A stretch of DNA of 61,604 bases from Desulfobacteraceae bacterium (GTDB lineage Bacteria > Desulfobacterota > Desulfobacteria > Desulfobacterales > Desulfobacteraceae), in the NCBI GenBank assembly GCA_024227235.1, contig JAAEKY010000452.1, positions 1 to 61,604 of the forward strand, in the 5' to 3' direction. The stretch's first letter is position 1; every line of letters begins with the position of its first letter. Below the pieces are notes generated by a model, which was given only the letters and a program-made list of their open reading frames with translations, made no database searches and was not told where the DNA came from. Positions 47,405 through 56,023 of the stretch are shown here, one piece after another. Position numbers and translations under genes: made by a program.

Positions 47405-49222
47405 ATGATTAAACCAGATAGAGCCACACAATCTGAACAGCAGACTCAGTTTCTTGTTAGAAAAAATGCCGAAATCCTTGAGATGATTGCTACGGGACAA
47501 CCCACATATAGTATCTATGATGAAATTGCTCTGATGTATGAAACCCGCCATCCCGGTATGCGATGTTCCCTCCTTGAGTTGAAAGGTGATACACTCAAGC
47601 ACGGTGGTGCGCCAAGTTTACCAAAAGAATATTGCGATGCTGTTAATGGTCTGAAAATCGGCCCCAGTGTCGGCTCTTGTGGGACATCAACGTATACAGG
47701 AAAACGGGTACTTGTTGAAAATATTGAGACTGATTCAAGATGGTCTGAGATTAAACAGGTGGCTTTGCCCCATGGTATGCGTTGCTGCTGGTCCGAGCCT
47801 ATAAAAGACAGCAATGGAAAAGTAATGGGTGCCTTTGGCATGTATTACAATCATCCTGCTTTGCCGAATGAGGATGAATCGAACGATTTGTATTCAGCCG
47901 CTAGGCTTGCTGGCATAGTCATGGAGCGCGATCAGCGAGAAAAAGCCCTGCGGCAAAGCGAAAAAAAATTCCGATCACTTTTTGAAAACTCCAATGATGG
48001 TATCATTCTTCATGATTTGGCCGGTAATATTTTAGAGACAAATACAAATGCGATTAAAATTCTTGGTTATGATAAGGATGAATTAAACCAATGGTCGGTT
48101 AAAAGGATTCACCCAGAGTCGGAAAAAAAAATTTCAAGGCAGGCTTTAGAACAAACAAAAAATAAGGGTAAATTTAAATTTGAAACTAAATTTATTAAAA
48201 AAGATGGGTCAATAATCGATGTTGCTATCAGTTCGAGTATCATTGATTACAGTAAAAGTGTAGTCCAAGGAATTTTCAGGGATATTACCAAACAAAAAAA
48301 GTATGAAAATGAATTAAAAAAAAATCAGGAAAGATACAAATCCCTTTCAAAGATGCTTAGAATGATGTGTGACAATGTTCCCGACATGATATGGGCCAAA
48401 GACCTTGATAAACGATTTATCTTTGTTAATAAGACCATTTGCCAAAATCTTCTCAATGCGATTGACAGCAAAGAACCCATCGGCAAGACAGATCTATTTT
48501 TTGCTGAACGTGAACGTGCAGACCATCCAAACGATCCAACCTGGCATACTTTTGGGGAATTGTGCCAGGACTCTGACTCTGTTACAATGGAGAAAGGCGT
48601 AACACAACAGTTTGATGAATTTGGCAATATCAAGGGTAAATTTCTCTTTCTTGATGTATATAAATCTCCCTTTCTTGATGAAACTGGAAAAATGATCGGT
48701 ACCGTTGGATCAGCACGTGATGTGACGAGAACCAAAGAAATAGAGAAAGAGTTGAATACGTTGAATGAAGAGCTTGAAGAGATCATAAAAAAAAGGACGT
48801 CTTCGCTTGAAGATGTAAATACAGCTTTAAGAGTGCTTTTGAAAGGCAGGGAAGAAGACAAAAAACAAATCAGCGAAAATATATATGCAAACTTCTCTTC
48901 TCTTATACTGCCCTTGCTAAAACAATTAAGAAACAGTCTCACCATAAAAACCCAGGAGGAAATACTTGATATCTTGGAATCTGCTATCAAAGAGATGGCT
49001 TCCCCTTTTTCAAAAAAATTAGCGGATCCAATTATGGCCCTTACCCCTACAGAAATTTTAGTCGCTGGACTTGTTAAGGATGGAAAAACAAATAAAGAGA
49101 TATCACAAATCCTTAATAAATCAATACGGGCAGTGTCCTCCCATCGAGATAAAATTAGACACAAGTTTGGATTGAAAAATAAAAAGATCAATCTTAGGAC
49201 ATATCTATTATCCCTCAATTAA
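47405..49222 (+). CDS. GAF-PAS-PAS sensor with C-terminal LuxR-type HTH
   Basis: 605 residues from the ATG at 47405 (AAGGAGGGAG at good spacing; an in-frame ATG at 47327 has none). GAF domain with GPSVGSCGTSTYTGKRV and LPHGMRCCWSEPI, the pattern of GAF domains in PAS-rich kinases; then two PAS domains (FENSNDGIILHDLAGNIL; DNVPDMIWAKDLDKRFIF) and a coiled coil. The tail SPFSKKLADPIMALTPTEIL and NKEISQILNKSIRAVSSHRD is a LuxR/NarL-like HTH. It is thus a one-component regulator: sensing and DNA binding in one chain. A paralogue of the HTH unit stands alone at 51928-52281. Confidence 0.87.
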   Translation: MIKPDRATQSEQQTQFLVRKNAEILEMIATGQPTYSIYDEIALMYETRHPGMRCSLLELKGDTLKHGGAPSLPKEYCDAVNGLKIGPSVGSCGTSTYTGKRVLVENIETDSRWSEIKQVALPHGMRCCWSEPIKDSNGKVMGAFGMYYNHPALPNEDESNDLYSAARLAGIVMERDQREKALRQSEKKFRSLFENSNDGIILHDLAGNILETNTNAIKILGYDKDELNQWSVKRIHPESEKKISRQALEQTKNKGKFKFETKFIKKDGSIIDVAISSSIIDYSKSVVQGIFRDITKQKKYENELKKNQERYKSLSKMLRMMCDNVPDMIWAKDLDKRFIFVNKTICQNLLNAIDSKEPIGKTDLFFAERERADHPNDPTWHTFGELCQDSDSVTMEKGVTQQFDEFGNIKGKFLFLDVYKSPFLDETGKMIGTVGSARDVTRTKEIEKELNTLNEELEEIIKKRTSSLEDVNTALRVLLKGREEDKKQISENIYANFSSLILPLLKQLRNSLTIKTQEEILDILESAIKEMASPFSKKLADPIMALTPTEILVAGLVKDGKTNKEISQILNKSIRAVSSHRDKIRHKFGLKNKKINLRTYLLSLN

Positions 49223-49308
49223 TATCAGTTTCAACCTGTTAAAACAGTGTATATTTTATGGCTTTTTAAGTACTTGACCCGTTTCCTGTTTTTAGATTAA
49301 GTGAAAAC

Positions 49309-49692
49309 ATGACTGGTCCAATACTAAAGGATGAGGCGAATGCATGTGTGATACTCATAATAGATGATGAGCCTGCTATTTTAAAGCTGATGGGAAAAAG
49401 CTTATCAAGAGTCGGATATGTTGTTGACACAGCGGAAAATGGCGAAGACGGTATCAAGAAAATTGACAGAAATAAATACAGCTTGATTTTAACAGACATC
49501 AAAATGCCAGGTATCACAGGGAGCCACGTCCTGGAATATGTGCGGAATAAATCTTTCCAAAAAGAAACTCCGATCATTGGTATGTCTGGAACGCCTTGGC
49601 TCCTTGACCACTGCGATTTTGATGCTGTTTTAAAAAAACCCTGTCCATTGATAGAATCGTTAGATTTGATCAATCAGGTTCTCAAAAGATAA
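49309..49692 (+). CDS. CheY-like single-domain response regulator
   Basis: 127 residues, receiver only. Acidic pair IIDDEPAIL, phospho-Asp in LILTDIKMPGITG, switch Thr/Ser in GMSGTP and Lys in VLKKPCP. No output domain, so it signals by protein contact. 86 bp after the GAF-PAS-LuxR sensor gene, but that protein has no kinase, so the phospho-donor is elsewhere. Ribosome site weak. Confidence 0.88.
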   Translation: MTGPILKDEANACVILIIDDEPAILKLMGKSLSRVGYVVDTAENGEDGIKKIDRNKYSLILTDIKMPGITGSHVLEYVRNKSFQKETPIIGMSGTPWLLDHCDFDAVLKKPCPLIESLDLINQVLKR

Positions 49693-50135
49693 ACATCTAA
49701 ATTATAAATGTATTATTAAAAAAATTTGTTGAACTCTGATTTTGGGGCGGGGTTCCGTTGGGTCAGGCGGGGTAAAACTCGCAACATAAAAACCATAATT
49801 ACGCGCGAGTATTTCTATTTCCAAATAATTTTACAAAACAAATAAAAAACCGATAAAATCCTTCCGACCAAATTTTATAAATATTGAAAAGCGACTATAA
49901 AAAATAATATTTTTTTCCAGAGTAAAATTAATAAATTTAGAGAGACGTTTTATTTACAGGACTTGTGTAAGCTTTCAGATATTGATTATTAAGCTGTTTT
50001 TGACAGCCTCAATACAGAAATTCCTTATCATATTTTAGACGAAACATTTATTTGGCATTAGAAAATGCAAAACAGGTTTAAACTTTTAAGCAAGAGATGG
50101 CGGCCTCAAGAGAGTGACCGATATCCAATTATAGT
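49693..50135. other. Convergent intergenic region, 443 bp
   Basis: No gene supported. A short G-rich stretch (about 49743-49774) precedes ACTCGC ... GCGAGT, a 6-bp dyad with a long loop (about 49786-49822). The plus-strand frame at 50065-50358 is antisense to the permease gene and is rejected. Confidence 0.3.
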
Positions 50136-51242
50136 TTATCCCCAAATAAGATTTGCATATCCTAAAAGGATTGCACCTACTAATGAAAAAGATACATATA
50201 GTATAAAAATGCGATGTTTAACTAATGTCCAGACCGCAGCCATAGCAGGCAGGGTTGTCGTAGGCCCTGCAATCAGAAAAGCCAGGCCAGCAGCAGGACT
50301 CATACCTTGTGAAAGAAGGCCGCTTACCATGGGCAACGCACTTAAATTACTGGTGTAAACAGGAATGCCTAAAAATGTAGCTGTGAAAATTGCCCATGAG
50401 TTATCTTTACCCATAATGCTTGTGATCCATTCTTGAGGCACATAAAGAATGATTAATGCTTCCAGAAAAAATGCCAAAGCCATAAATTTAATGACCATTA
50501 GAGTGGCATCCATAGATTCTTTACCTAAGCGTTTCCAGAATGATTCTTCCTCTGAACACCCACATGATGTTGGACTATTGTCTATATCACAGCATTCCTG
50601 AGTTTTCACTTTCGTATAGGTAACTGAAGACTGAATTTGAATAACATCTCCCCCCCCCTCAGCACTACAAGCTGAAGCTTGAGCTGAAACCAATGATTTA
50701 GCTTTAAAAGAAAACAGAGTTCTAAGGTTTGAAGTGAGAGAAAGACCCATTTGCCTTATCCTTGAAGACTTTTGGGATACACTGAATCCTGTTTTCCGTT
50801 TAAGGATATCAGAACTGACCCATCCGGTCTGCATCAACGCATGAGTAATGAATCCTGCACTTAAGCTCATAACCAATGTACCAAGTAATCGCCAAACAGC
50901 TAGATCCCAGCCTATTGTCCCTACGCTTAAAAAAAATATTTCTGGGTCCATTGAAGGCGATGCTATCCAGAAGGCCATTACAGGAGAAAGAGGAACTCCA
51001 CCGATTAACAAGGCAGCAATCACAGGGATCACACCACATGAACAAAAAGGACTAAAGGCGCCGACCAGTGTTGCCAGCAAAATTGCAGTAATTGGACCAG
51101 CATCGAAAGCACGCTTTATATGTTTAGAGGCGCCCGACATATTAACTGCTACAGCGATTGGTATAGTGATTACAAGATAAGGCCAAATATGAATAAACGC
51201 TTCAACCATGAAATCAGCTATTTTATAAAGTTCGGTCATCAT
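50136..51242 (-). CDS. arsP: ArsP-type permease (DUF318)
   Basis: 368 residues, eight or so transmembrane helices in two halves. Signature GAFSPFCSCGVIPVIAALLIGG (positions about 62-83) and PVYTSNLSALPMVSGLL, GPTTTLPAMAAVW. ArsP exports trivalent organoarsenicals; relatives export Cu/Zn. Between the halves lies a cytoplasmic loop rich in Cys (QECCDIDNSPTSCGCSEEE), which may bind thiophilic metal. Two start codons (51242, 51239) are adjacent. Sits 62 bp after arsR, with its own promoter/operator between. Organoarsenical versus other metal cannot be fixed from sequence alone. Confidence 0.82.
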   Translation of the reverse strand: MMTELYKIADFMVEAFIHIWPYLVITIPIAVAVNMSGASKHIKRAFDAGPITAILLATLVGAFSPFCSCGVIPVIAALLIGGVPLSPVMAFWIASPSMDPEIFFLSVGTIGWDLAVWRLLGTLVMSLSAGFITHALMQTGWVSSDILKRKTGFSVSQKSSRIRQMGLSLTSNLRTLFSFKAKSLVSAQASACSAEGGGDVIQIQSSVTYTKVKTQECCDIDNSPTSCGCSEEESFWKRLGKESMDATLMVIKFMALAFFLEALIILYVPQEWITSIMGKDNSWAIFTATFLGIPVYTSNLSALPMVSGLLSQGMSPAAGLAFLIAGPTTTLPAMAAVWTLVKHRIFILYVSFSLVGAILLGYANLIWG

Positions 51243-51272
51243 AATAAATGCCCCTTCTCTTTTCTATACTTC

Positions 51273-51292
51273 TAAACATTTCGAAATGTTTA
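51273..51292. promoter_or_regulatory. Perfect 20-bp palindromic operator between arsR and arsP
   Basis: TAAACATTTCGAAATGTTTA is self-complementary. On the minus strand it fills the 17-base spacer between TTGATT (51292-51297) and TAGAAG (51269-51274), a plausible -35/-10 pair for arsP. A repressor bound here would block RNA polymerase; the adjacent ArsR is the obvious candidate. Confidence 0.7.
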
Positions 51293-51304
51293 ATCAAAAA
51301 AATA

Positions 51305-51604
51305 TTACCGTATACATTTTGCTTCAGTGCAGCACTCGGATTTAAGAAACTCTACAAGTTCATCCAGAACATCAAATTGAGGGATACAGTAGAGTATTCT
51401 GCTCTCCCTGACTTGCTTAATTAATCCGACTGAGACCAATCTACTGATATGATGAGACAAAGTTGAGCCTGGGACATCAAGTTCTTCTTGAATCTGACCA
51501 ACCGGAGCCCCTTGATCTCCCACTTTTACAAGATATCTAAAAATAGAAAGTCGTGTAATGTGTCCAAGTTCTGCTAATTTTTTTGCTGCTATTTCATTTT
51601 CCAT
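51305..51604 (-). CDS. arsR: ArsR/SmtB-family metalloregulator
   Basis: 99 residues, winged helix. LGHITRLSIFRYLVKVG, EELDVPGSTLSHHISRLVSVGLIKQVRES is the HTH (about 35-65). No CxCxxC in the alpha-3 helix as in E. coli ArsR; instead a C-terminal SECCTEAKC trio likely binds As(III). The ATG has no ribosome site and starts about where transcription from the promoter at 51611-51639 should begin. Confidence 0.88.
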   Translation of the reverse strand: MENEIAAKKLAELGHITRLSIFRYLVKVGDQGAPVGQIQEELDVPGSTLSHHISRLVSVGLIKQVRESRILYCIPQFDVLDELVEFLKSECCTEAKCIR

Positions 51605-51610
51605 GATCTA

Positions 51611-51639
51611 ACCATATTGCTTAATCCATGAGGTGTCAA
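51611..51639 (-). promoter_or_regulatory. Sigma-70 promoter of arsR, probably giving a leaderless mRNA
   Basis: On the minus strand TTGACA (6/6) and TATGGT (4/6) are 17 bases apart. The -10 ends 7 bases before the arsR ATG, so the predicted start of RNA falls at or beside the A of ATG. A weaker half-site TTATCGAAAT at 51654-51663 (central TCGA as in the operator) sits just upstream of the -35. Confidence 0.65.
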
Positions 51640-51927
51640 CTATTATTTTAGAATTATCGAAATATGCCTCTAATTGAGTATCACAAAAACCGATACTTTT
51701 GTCCATCTACAGTCGCTGGGAACCTTTGTTGGAAAGCCGTTTAATACTTTTTGATAGTGTCGCTCAATCGAGAATTTTGCTCCTAAGAACTGATACCACA
51801 TATACGCACGAGAAAATAAATAAAATCACATATTATTTTTGCAATGTATGGCTTTCTGATGTAATCTATTATGATAATAAATTTAGACTATAAACTACAT
51901 AAGCTGAGATAATATAAAGGTAAACCT
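51640..51927. other. Divergent intergenic region upstream of arsR and the LuxR-type gene
   Basis: About 290 bp. Apart from the TCGA half-site near 51654-51663 nothing is recognised. The short plus-strand frame at 51699-51893 has no ribosome site or protein-like sequence. Confidence 0.3.
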
Positions 51928-52281
51928 ATGTTAGAAAAGAACATATTTACCAATTATAAATCATTAATTTCACCATTTCTTTTAAAGCTTAAGAGCAGCC
52001 TAACAAAAAAAGATCAACAAATTCTCTTTGGGATTGTAGAATCTAATCTAAAAGAGATGCTTCAGCCCTTTTCACAAAAATTATCAGATCCAATGATCAA
52101 CCTCACCCCAGCTGAAATTCAAATAGCCTCTTTCATAAAGCATGGAAATACCACTAAAGAGATAGCACAAACCCTCAGCTGCTCCCCTCGTACAATAGAC
52201 GCGCATAGAGATAATATCCGCAAAAAACTGAAGATAAAGAAGAAGAATATTAACCTGCGATCCTTCCTTCTGAATATTTAA
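51928..52281 (+). CDS. Stand-alone LuxR-type HTH effector
   Basis: 117 residues: a short helical N-segment (FTNYKSLISPFLLKLKSSLT) and a LuxR/NarL HTH (LTPAEIQIASFIKHGNTTKE, CSPRTIDAHRDNIRKKL). The whole length aligns by eye with the C-terminus of the GAF-PAS-LuxR protein (47405-49222), which has the same SPFSKKLADPIMALTPTEIL block. Upstream codons have stops, so it is not a frame-broken sensor here. AAAGG before ATG. It may be controlled by the haem-type sensor 215 bp downstream, or be a truncated paralogue. Confidence 0.8.
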   Translation: MLEKNIFTNYKSLISPFLLKLKSSLTKKDQQILFGIVESNLKEMLQPFSQKLSDPMINLTPAEIQIASFIKHGNTTKEIAQTLSCSPRTIDAHRDNIRKKLKIKKKNINLRSFLLNI

Positions 52282-52496
52282 TAAATACCTATTTTAAATC
52301 CGTAATAAACCAGTAATCTTCTCGTATTGTATCTGTCGGTATCATATGTATATAATTACATAGATATTTTTGATTGAAGATAAAAAAGCCGATGAATGAT
52401 ATCATTACTTATTAAAAGACAACAAAGATAGACGAACAGGACCGATAACAATACAACCAAAACGATGGAGGCAAATCTCTAACTCAAGAAGAATGT

Positions 52497-53582
52497 ATGG
52501 TAAACCAAACTAATATTGAATCCCTACCAAATGCGTTAATTAAGCATTACTGGTATTTTATAGTGGCTTGGAGTTTAATAATTTCAGGTATTTTATTGTT
52601 TGGTATCGATCAAATTCGGAATATCCAGCATGAAATGGCAAAAAATGAAGCTAAAGCCAACTTTAATAAAGATCAAGCTATTAGATTTTGGTCTTCGATG
52701 CATGGTGGCGTATATGTCCCAATATCTAAAGAAACGTCAGTAAATCCTTATTTAAATCATGTTAAAGACAGAGAGATCACAACACCTTCAGGTGCCAAGC
52801 TAACACTGATGAACCCGGCATACATGTTACGTCAGGTAATGGAAAAATATGAAGACAAGTATGGAATCAGGGGGCATATTACCAGTCTAAAACATTTCAG
52901 GCCGGAGACCGCTCCGGATGAATGGGAACGAAAAGTTCTTAATAAGTTCAACCAGAACGTAAAAGAATATTCTGAATTTACTTCTATAAACGGCAGTCCA
53001 TATTTTCGATACATGGCACCAATGGAAACAAAGAAAGGGTGTTTAAAATGCCATGGTCACCAAGGATATAAAGTTGGCGACATCAGAGGGGGTGTCAGCA
53101 TATCCATTCCAATTCAACGATACTTAAATAATCAGAGTCGTCAGACCTGGACATGGTGTATCTCTTTGTCAGTACTGTGGTTGATTGGATTTGCAGGGCT
53201 TACCACAGCAGTAAGAAGTTTACGGTTCAGGATTCAGGAACGAGATATTGCTGAATCAAAACTCCAAAAAGCACATGATGAATTAGATCAAAAGGTAAAG
53301 GACAGAACTGCCCAACTTTCAGCAACGAATAAAAAGCTAAACGATGAAATTGTTGAAAGAAAACGCTTTTACAAAGAATTACAAGAATCCTTTGAAAAAA
53401 TAAAAGTATTGCAAGGATTCATCCCAATATGTTCTCACTGCAAAAAAATAAGAGACGATCAAGGATATTGGAACTCAATTGAAAGTTATTTGCATGAACA
53501 TTCAGAAGTAGAATTGAGCCATAGTATCTGCCAGAAATGTGCCCAAAAGCATTATCCCGATTATGATATATATGAAGAATAG
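52497..53582 (+). CDS. DUF3365 (Tll0287-like) haem-type sensor with C-terminal CxxC zinc-like tail
   Basis: 361 residues. Transmembrane helix 1 (IVAWSLIISGILLFGI), an extracytoplasmic DUF3365 domain (about 45-195) with haem c-type motif CLKCHGHQGYKVGDIRGG, transmembrane helix 2 (WTWCISLSVLWLIGFAGL), a coiled coil, then a tail PICSHCKKIRDDQGYWNSIE ... ICQKCAQKHYP that often closes PAS sensors in these bacteria. No kinase or HTH, so the output is through contact. It may be a redox sensor working with the LuxR protein upstream. ATG has a weak site; a strong GGAGG lies about 25 bases upstream. Confidence 0.8.
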   Translation: MVNQTNIESLPNALIKHYWYFIVAWSLIISGILLFGIDQIRNIQHEMAKNEAKANFNKDQAIRFWSSMHGGVYVPISKETSVNPYLNHVKDREITTPSGAKLTLMNPAYMLRQVMEKYEDKYGIRGHITSLKHFRPETAPDEWERKVLNKFNQNVKEYSEFTSINGSPYFRYMAPMETKKGCLKCHGHQGYKVGDIRGGVSISIPIQRYLNNQSRQTWTWCISLSVLWLIGFAGLTTAVRSLRFRIQERDIAESKLQKAHDELDQKVKDRTAQLSATNKKLNDEIVERKRFYKELQESFEKIKVLQGFIPICSHCKKIRDDQGYWNSIESYLHEHSEVELSHSICQKCAQKHYPDYDIYEE

Positions 53583-53598
53583 TAAAGCGACAGATGTG

Positions 53599-53721
53599 TA
53601 TAATCAACCTCTATTTTCCTACCTTCTCTGGGTGGGTACTGGTATTCGTAGGGCTTCGGCAAACAAAATTTATGCAACCCCAAACCCCACATATGGTATA
53701 TGGCTTTTTCACAGTTTTAAA
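53599..53721 (+). repeat. Interspersed repeat, copy B
   Basis: Plus-strand copy of the repeat described at 47063-47181, beginning 17 bp after the DUF3365 gene. Shared strings in order include TTTATGCAACCCC and ATATGGTAT, with an extra AAACCC after CAACCCC. About 75 to 80 percent identical over roughly 110 bases by eye. Confidence 0.7.
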
Positions 53722-53934
53722 CTATTTGCTTCTGACATTGTATAGCATTATTGGGACAGGGAATTACCCTGAAATAATTCACCTGGAGAGCCGGTTCCTG
53801 TATGAAATTCTCGTAACTGATTCCTCTATATGTTAATGGAACTCAATATTTTGATTAATTTCCGGCAGTGTATAATGCTTGAATCAAAAGCATATCTTAA
53901 TAAACATTGTGACTATTGTCATGAAATATCTGGG
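53722..53934. other. Intergenic region downstream of repeat copy B
   Basis: About 210 bp; with the repeat copy, the gap is 352 bp. The plus-strand frame 53594-53836 overlaps the repeat and has no ribosome site. No terminator recognised for the minus-strand operon ending at 53935. Confidence 0.3.
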
Positions 53935-54450
53935 CTACTCGTCTCGTAATGCCAATGGCTTACCCAAAATTTCAGACCAAATAACAGCATTTTGTAATTG
54001 ATTTGATCTAAACCGTGACTGACTTGATGAAGATTGCATAACGGGTTGTTTGACTTGAGGCGGCGCCTGCTTTTTAGGTTTGACTACTCTGTCTGGAACT
54101 GGGTCAACCTCAGGTATTAACGCTTCCTTAGAAACAAAGCCCTCAGGTTCATCATAGCTGGTATCCCTGCCAGCGGTTTCAAATTGGGGCAGTTCCTCTT
54201 GATCTTCTTCAAATGTTTCCCATACAGTACTCGGTTCTTTTTGGCCCTGCTTTTGCTGTTGCGCCTGTTTTTCAAGCTCCTGGACAAATTGCTGAATCTG
54301 TTCGCCGATCCGCCCAAATATGGAGGGTTTTTGCTCAGTCTTTCCTGACGATCCAGCCTTTTTACTTTTGGCTCTAATCTGCTTAAAAATAGACGGTAGA
54401 ACAAAAAAAACTATGATAAAAAGAAATGTAATGATTGAATCAAAATCCAT
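53935..54450 (-). CDS. Membrane-anchored unknown protein of the NfeD/FloA operon
   Basis: 171 residues. N-terminal transmembrane helix (ITFLFIIVFFVLPSIF), then a Gln-rich helical stretch (RIGEQIQQFVQELEKQAQQQ), an acidic/Pro-rich linker and a conserved-looking end NAVIWSEILGKPLALRDE. The ending resembles short C-terminal motifs (..AiiWsEILG.P.alR..) found in unknown proteins of several phyla. Last gene of the operon, separated from floA by a long hairpin. AAAGGT before ATG. Confidence 0.65.
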   Translation of the reverse strand: MDFDSIITFLFIIVFFVLPSIFKQIRAKSKKAGSSGKTEQKPSIFGRIGEQIQQFVQELEKQAQQQKQGQKEPSTVWETFEEDQEELPQFETAGRDTSYDEPEGFVSKEALIPEVDPVPDRVVKPKKQAPPQVKQPVMQSSSSQSRFRSNQLQNAVIWSEILGKPLALRDE

Positions 54451-54488
54451 AAATCAACCTTTTATTTGTACCGATCCTTATATTTAAG

Positions 54489-54530
54489 TTACCGGTTTCT
54501 TCTTCTCTTACGAGTTGAAGAAACCGGTAA
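54489..54530. terminator. Long hairpin between floA and the last gene of the operon
   Basis: TTACCGGTTTCTTC and GAAGAAACCGGTAA form a perfect 14-bp inverted repeat around 14 bases, 9 bp after the floA stop. A U-run follows only on the plus strand, so on the operon strand it may be a partial terminator or RNA-stabilising structure that lowers expression of the last gene. Confidence 0.55.
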
Positions 54531-54538
54531 AGCTTTTG

Positions 54539-55513
54539 TTACTTTTTAGGGTCTTGCTCCGGCTTTGCGATCTGGTCTCTCATTTTAGTATCTGCTGAAA
54601 TATTTTTCATTTTGTAATAATCCATTATACCCAGGTTTCCACTTCTAAATGCTTCTGCCATCGCCAGGGGTACCTGCGCTTCAGCTTCCACAACCTTAGC
54701 CCGCATTTCCCTGACTCGGGCCTTCATCTCCTGCTCCTGAGCAAAGGCCATGGCCCGTTTTTCTTCTGCTTTTGCCTGGGCAATCTTCTTATCAGCTTCT
54801 GCTCGATCGGTTTCAAGTTCGGCCCCAATATTTTTGCCTACATCCACATCTGCAATATCAATAGATAAAATTTCATAGGCTGTTCCAGCATCCAATCCTT
54901 TTTTCAGAACTGTTTTTGATATTGAATCCGGATTCTCAAGCACTTCCTTATGAGTATTCGCTGATCCAATGGTGGTTACAATACCTTCTCCTACCCTTGC
55001 AAGAATCGTTTCTGCTCCTGCACCGCCGACAAGGCGATCAATATTTGCCCGGACAGTGACCCTTGAAATAGCCTTTAATTGAATACCATCTTTTGCCATA
55101 GCTGCTACCAATGGTGTTTCAATGACTTTTGGATTTACAGACATCTGAACAGCTTCTAGAACATCCCGGCCTGCCAAGTCGATGGCAACAGCCCGGTTAA
55201 AAGTAAGTTCGATATTGGCCTTGTCTGCGGCAATAAGCGCCTGGACAACACGGCTGACATTACCGCCGGCAAGAAAATGAGACTCAAGGCTGTCTGTGGG
55301 AATGTCAATCCCGGCTTTTACTGCCATAATTTTAGATTCAACCATTAGTTTCGGGGGAACTTTTCTGAATCGCATAAAAATAATATTGATTAACCCGACC
55401 TTTGCACCAGACACCAATGCCTGGAGCCATAAAGCGATGTATGAAAAAACAAAATAAAACAATACCAGGCCGATAATGCCGGCAATGATTAATAAAATGA
55501 ACATAAAATCCAT
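54539..55513 (-). CDS. floA: Flotillin-like protein FloA
   Basis: 324 residues. N-terminal membrane hairpin ([21 protein letters not shown]), SPFH region ([20 protein letters not shown]) and a coiled coil with EA-rich repeats ([20 protein letters not shown]). FloA organises functional membrane microdomains and is typically paired with NfeD proteins, as here. AGGAG 9 bases before [26 protein letters not shown] is the family's distinctive block. Confidence 0.93.
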   Translation of the reverse strand: MDFMFILLIIAGIIGLVLFYFVFSYIALWLQALVSGAKVGLINIIFMRFRKVPPKLMVESKIMAVKAGIDIPTDSLESHFLAGGNVSRVVQALIAADKANIELTFNRAVAIDLAGRDVLEAVQMSVNPKVIETPLVAAMAKDGIQLKAISRVTVRANIDRLVGGAGAETILARVGEGIVTTIGSANTHKEVLENPDSISKTVLKKGLDAGTAYEILSIDIADVDVGKNIGAELETDRAEADKKIAQAKAEEKRAMAFAQEQEMKARVREMRAKVVEAEAQVPLAMAEAFRSGNLGIMDYYKMKNISADTKMRDQIAKPEQDPKK

Positions 55514-55531
55514 TGAAAACGTCTCCTATAT

Positions 55532-56005
55532 TTAAGATTTCCCAACCACAATCTGGTTACCTGTAACACCTGTAACAACAATAGGTGTTCCAGCATCAAT
55601 ATATTCTCCATCCGTCACCACATCCACACGCTGTGAATTAATCTGGGCCATGCCTGCAGGGCGAAGATCGGTAACAGAATTTCCTTTCATATTTATGTAT
55701 GCTTCAAGTTGTTCTTTTTGAGAAACAACCCCATCTTGTTTTGATAATTCTCGTTTTAAGGCCAAAGGTGACTTGGCCAGTATCTTCATTCCAAAAACAA
55801 TTAAAACAGGAACCAAGATTAAATCTACACCGGTAAATACCATTCCAACGGTTGTGGAAATCGTTGTAAACACAAGGTATAAGGAATAAACAAAAAGCGT
55901 CAGAGCTATGGCAGCTAACAGTCCCAGAGATGGAATAAAAATTTCAGCAATGACGACCAAAATTCCAATAATTTGAAGCGCGATGGGGAAAAGATAAGAT
56001 TTCAT
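55532..56005 (-). CDS. Short NfeD-type membrane protein with OB-fold end
   Basis: 157 residues, two or three transmembrane helices, then the C-terminal NfeD OB domain (RPAGMAQINSQRVDVVTDGE ... GTPIVVTGVTGNQIVV). No protease domain; works with the SPFH protein beside it (floA 18 bp downstream). AAAGGTT before ATG. Confidence 0.88.
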   Translation of the reverse strand: MKSYLFPIALQIIGILVVIAEIFIPSLGLLAAIALTLFVYSLYLVFTTISTTVGMVFTGVDLILVPVLIVFGMKILAKSPLALKRELSKQDGVVSQKEQLEAYINMKGNSVTDLRPAGMAQINSQRVDVVTDGEYIDAGTPIVVTGVTGNQIVVGKS

Positions 56006-56023
56006 TCAAAGAACCTTTAAATT

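Noticed and set aside
48325-49218. Minus-strand 297-codon frame
   Set aside because: Antisense to the PAS-LuxR gene; Ser/Phe-rich composition is that of a shadow frame.
50065-50358. Plus-strand 97-codon frame
   Set aside because: Overlaps the end of arsP on the other strand; no family or ribosome site.
53594-53836. Plus-strand 80-codon frame after the DUF3365 gene
   Set aside because: Covers repeat copy B; no ribosome site and no match at copy A.
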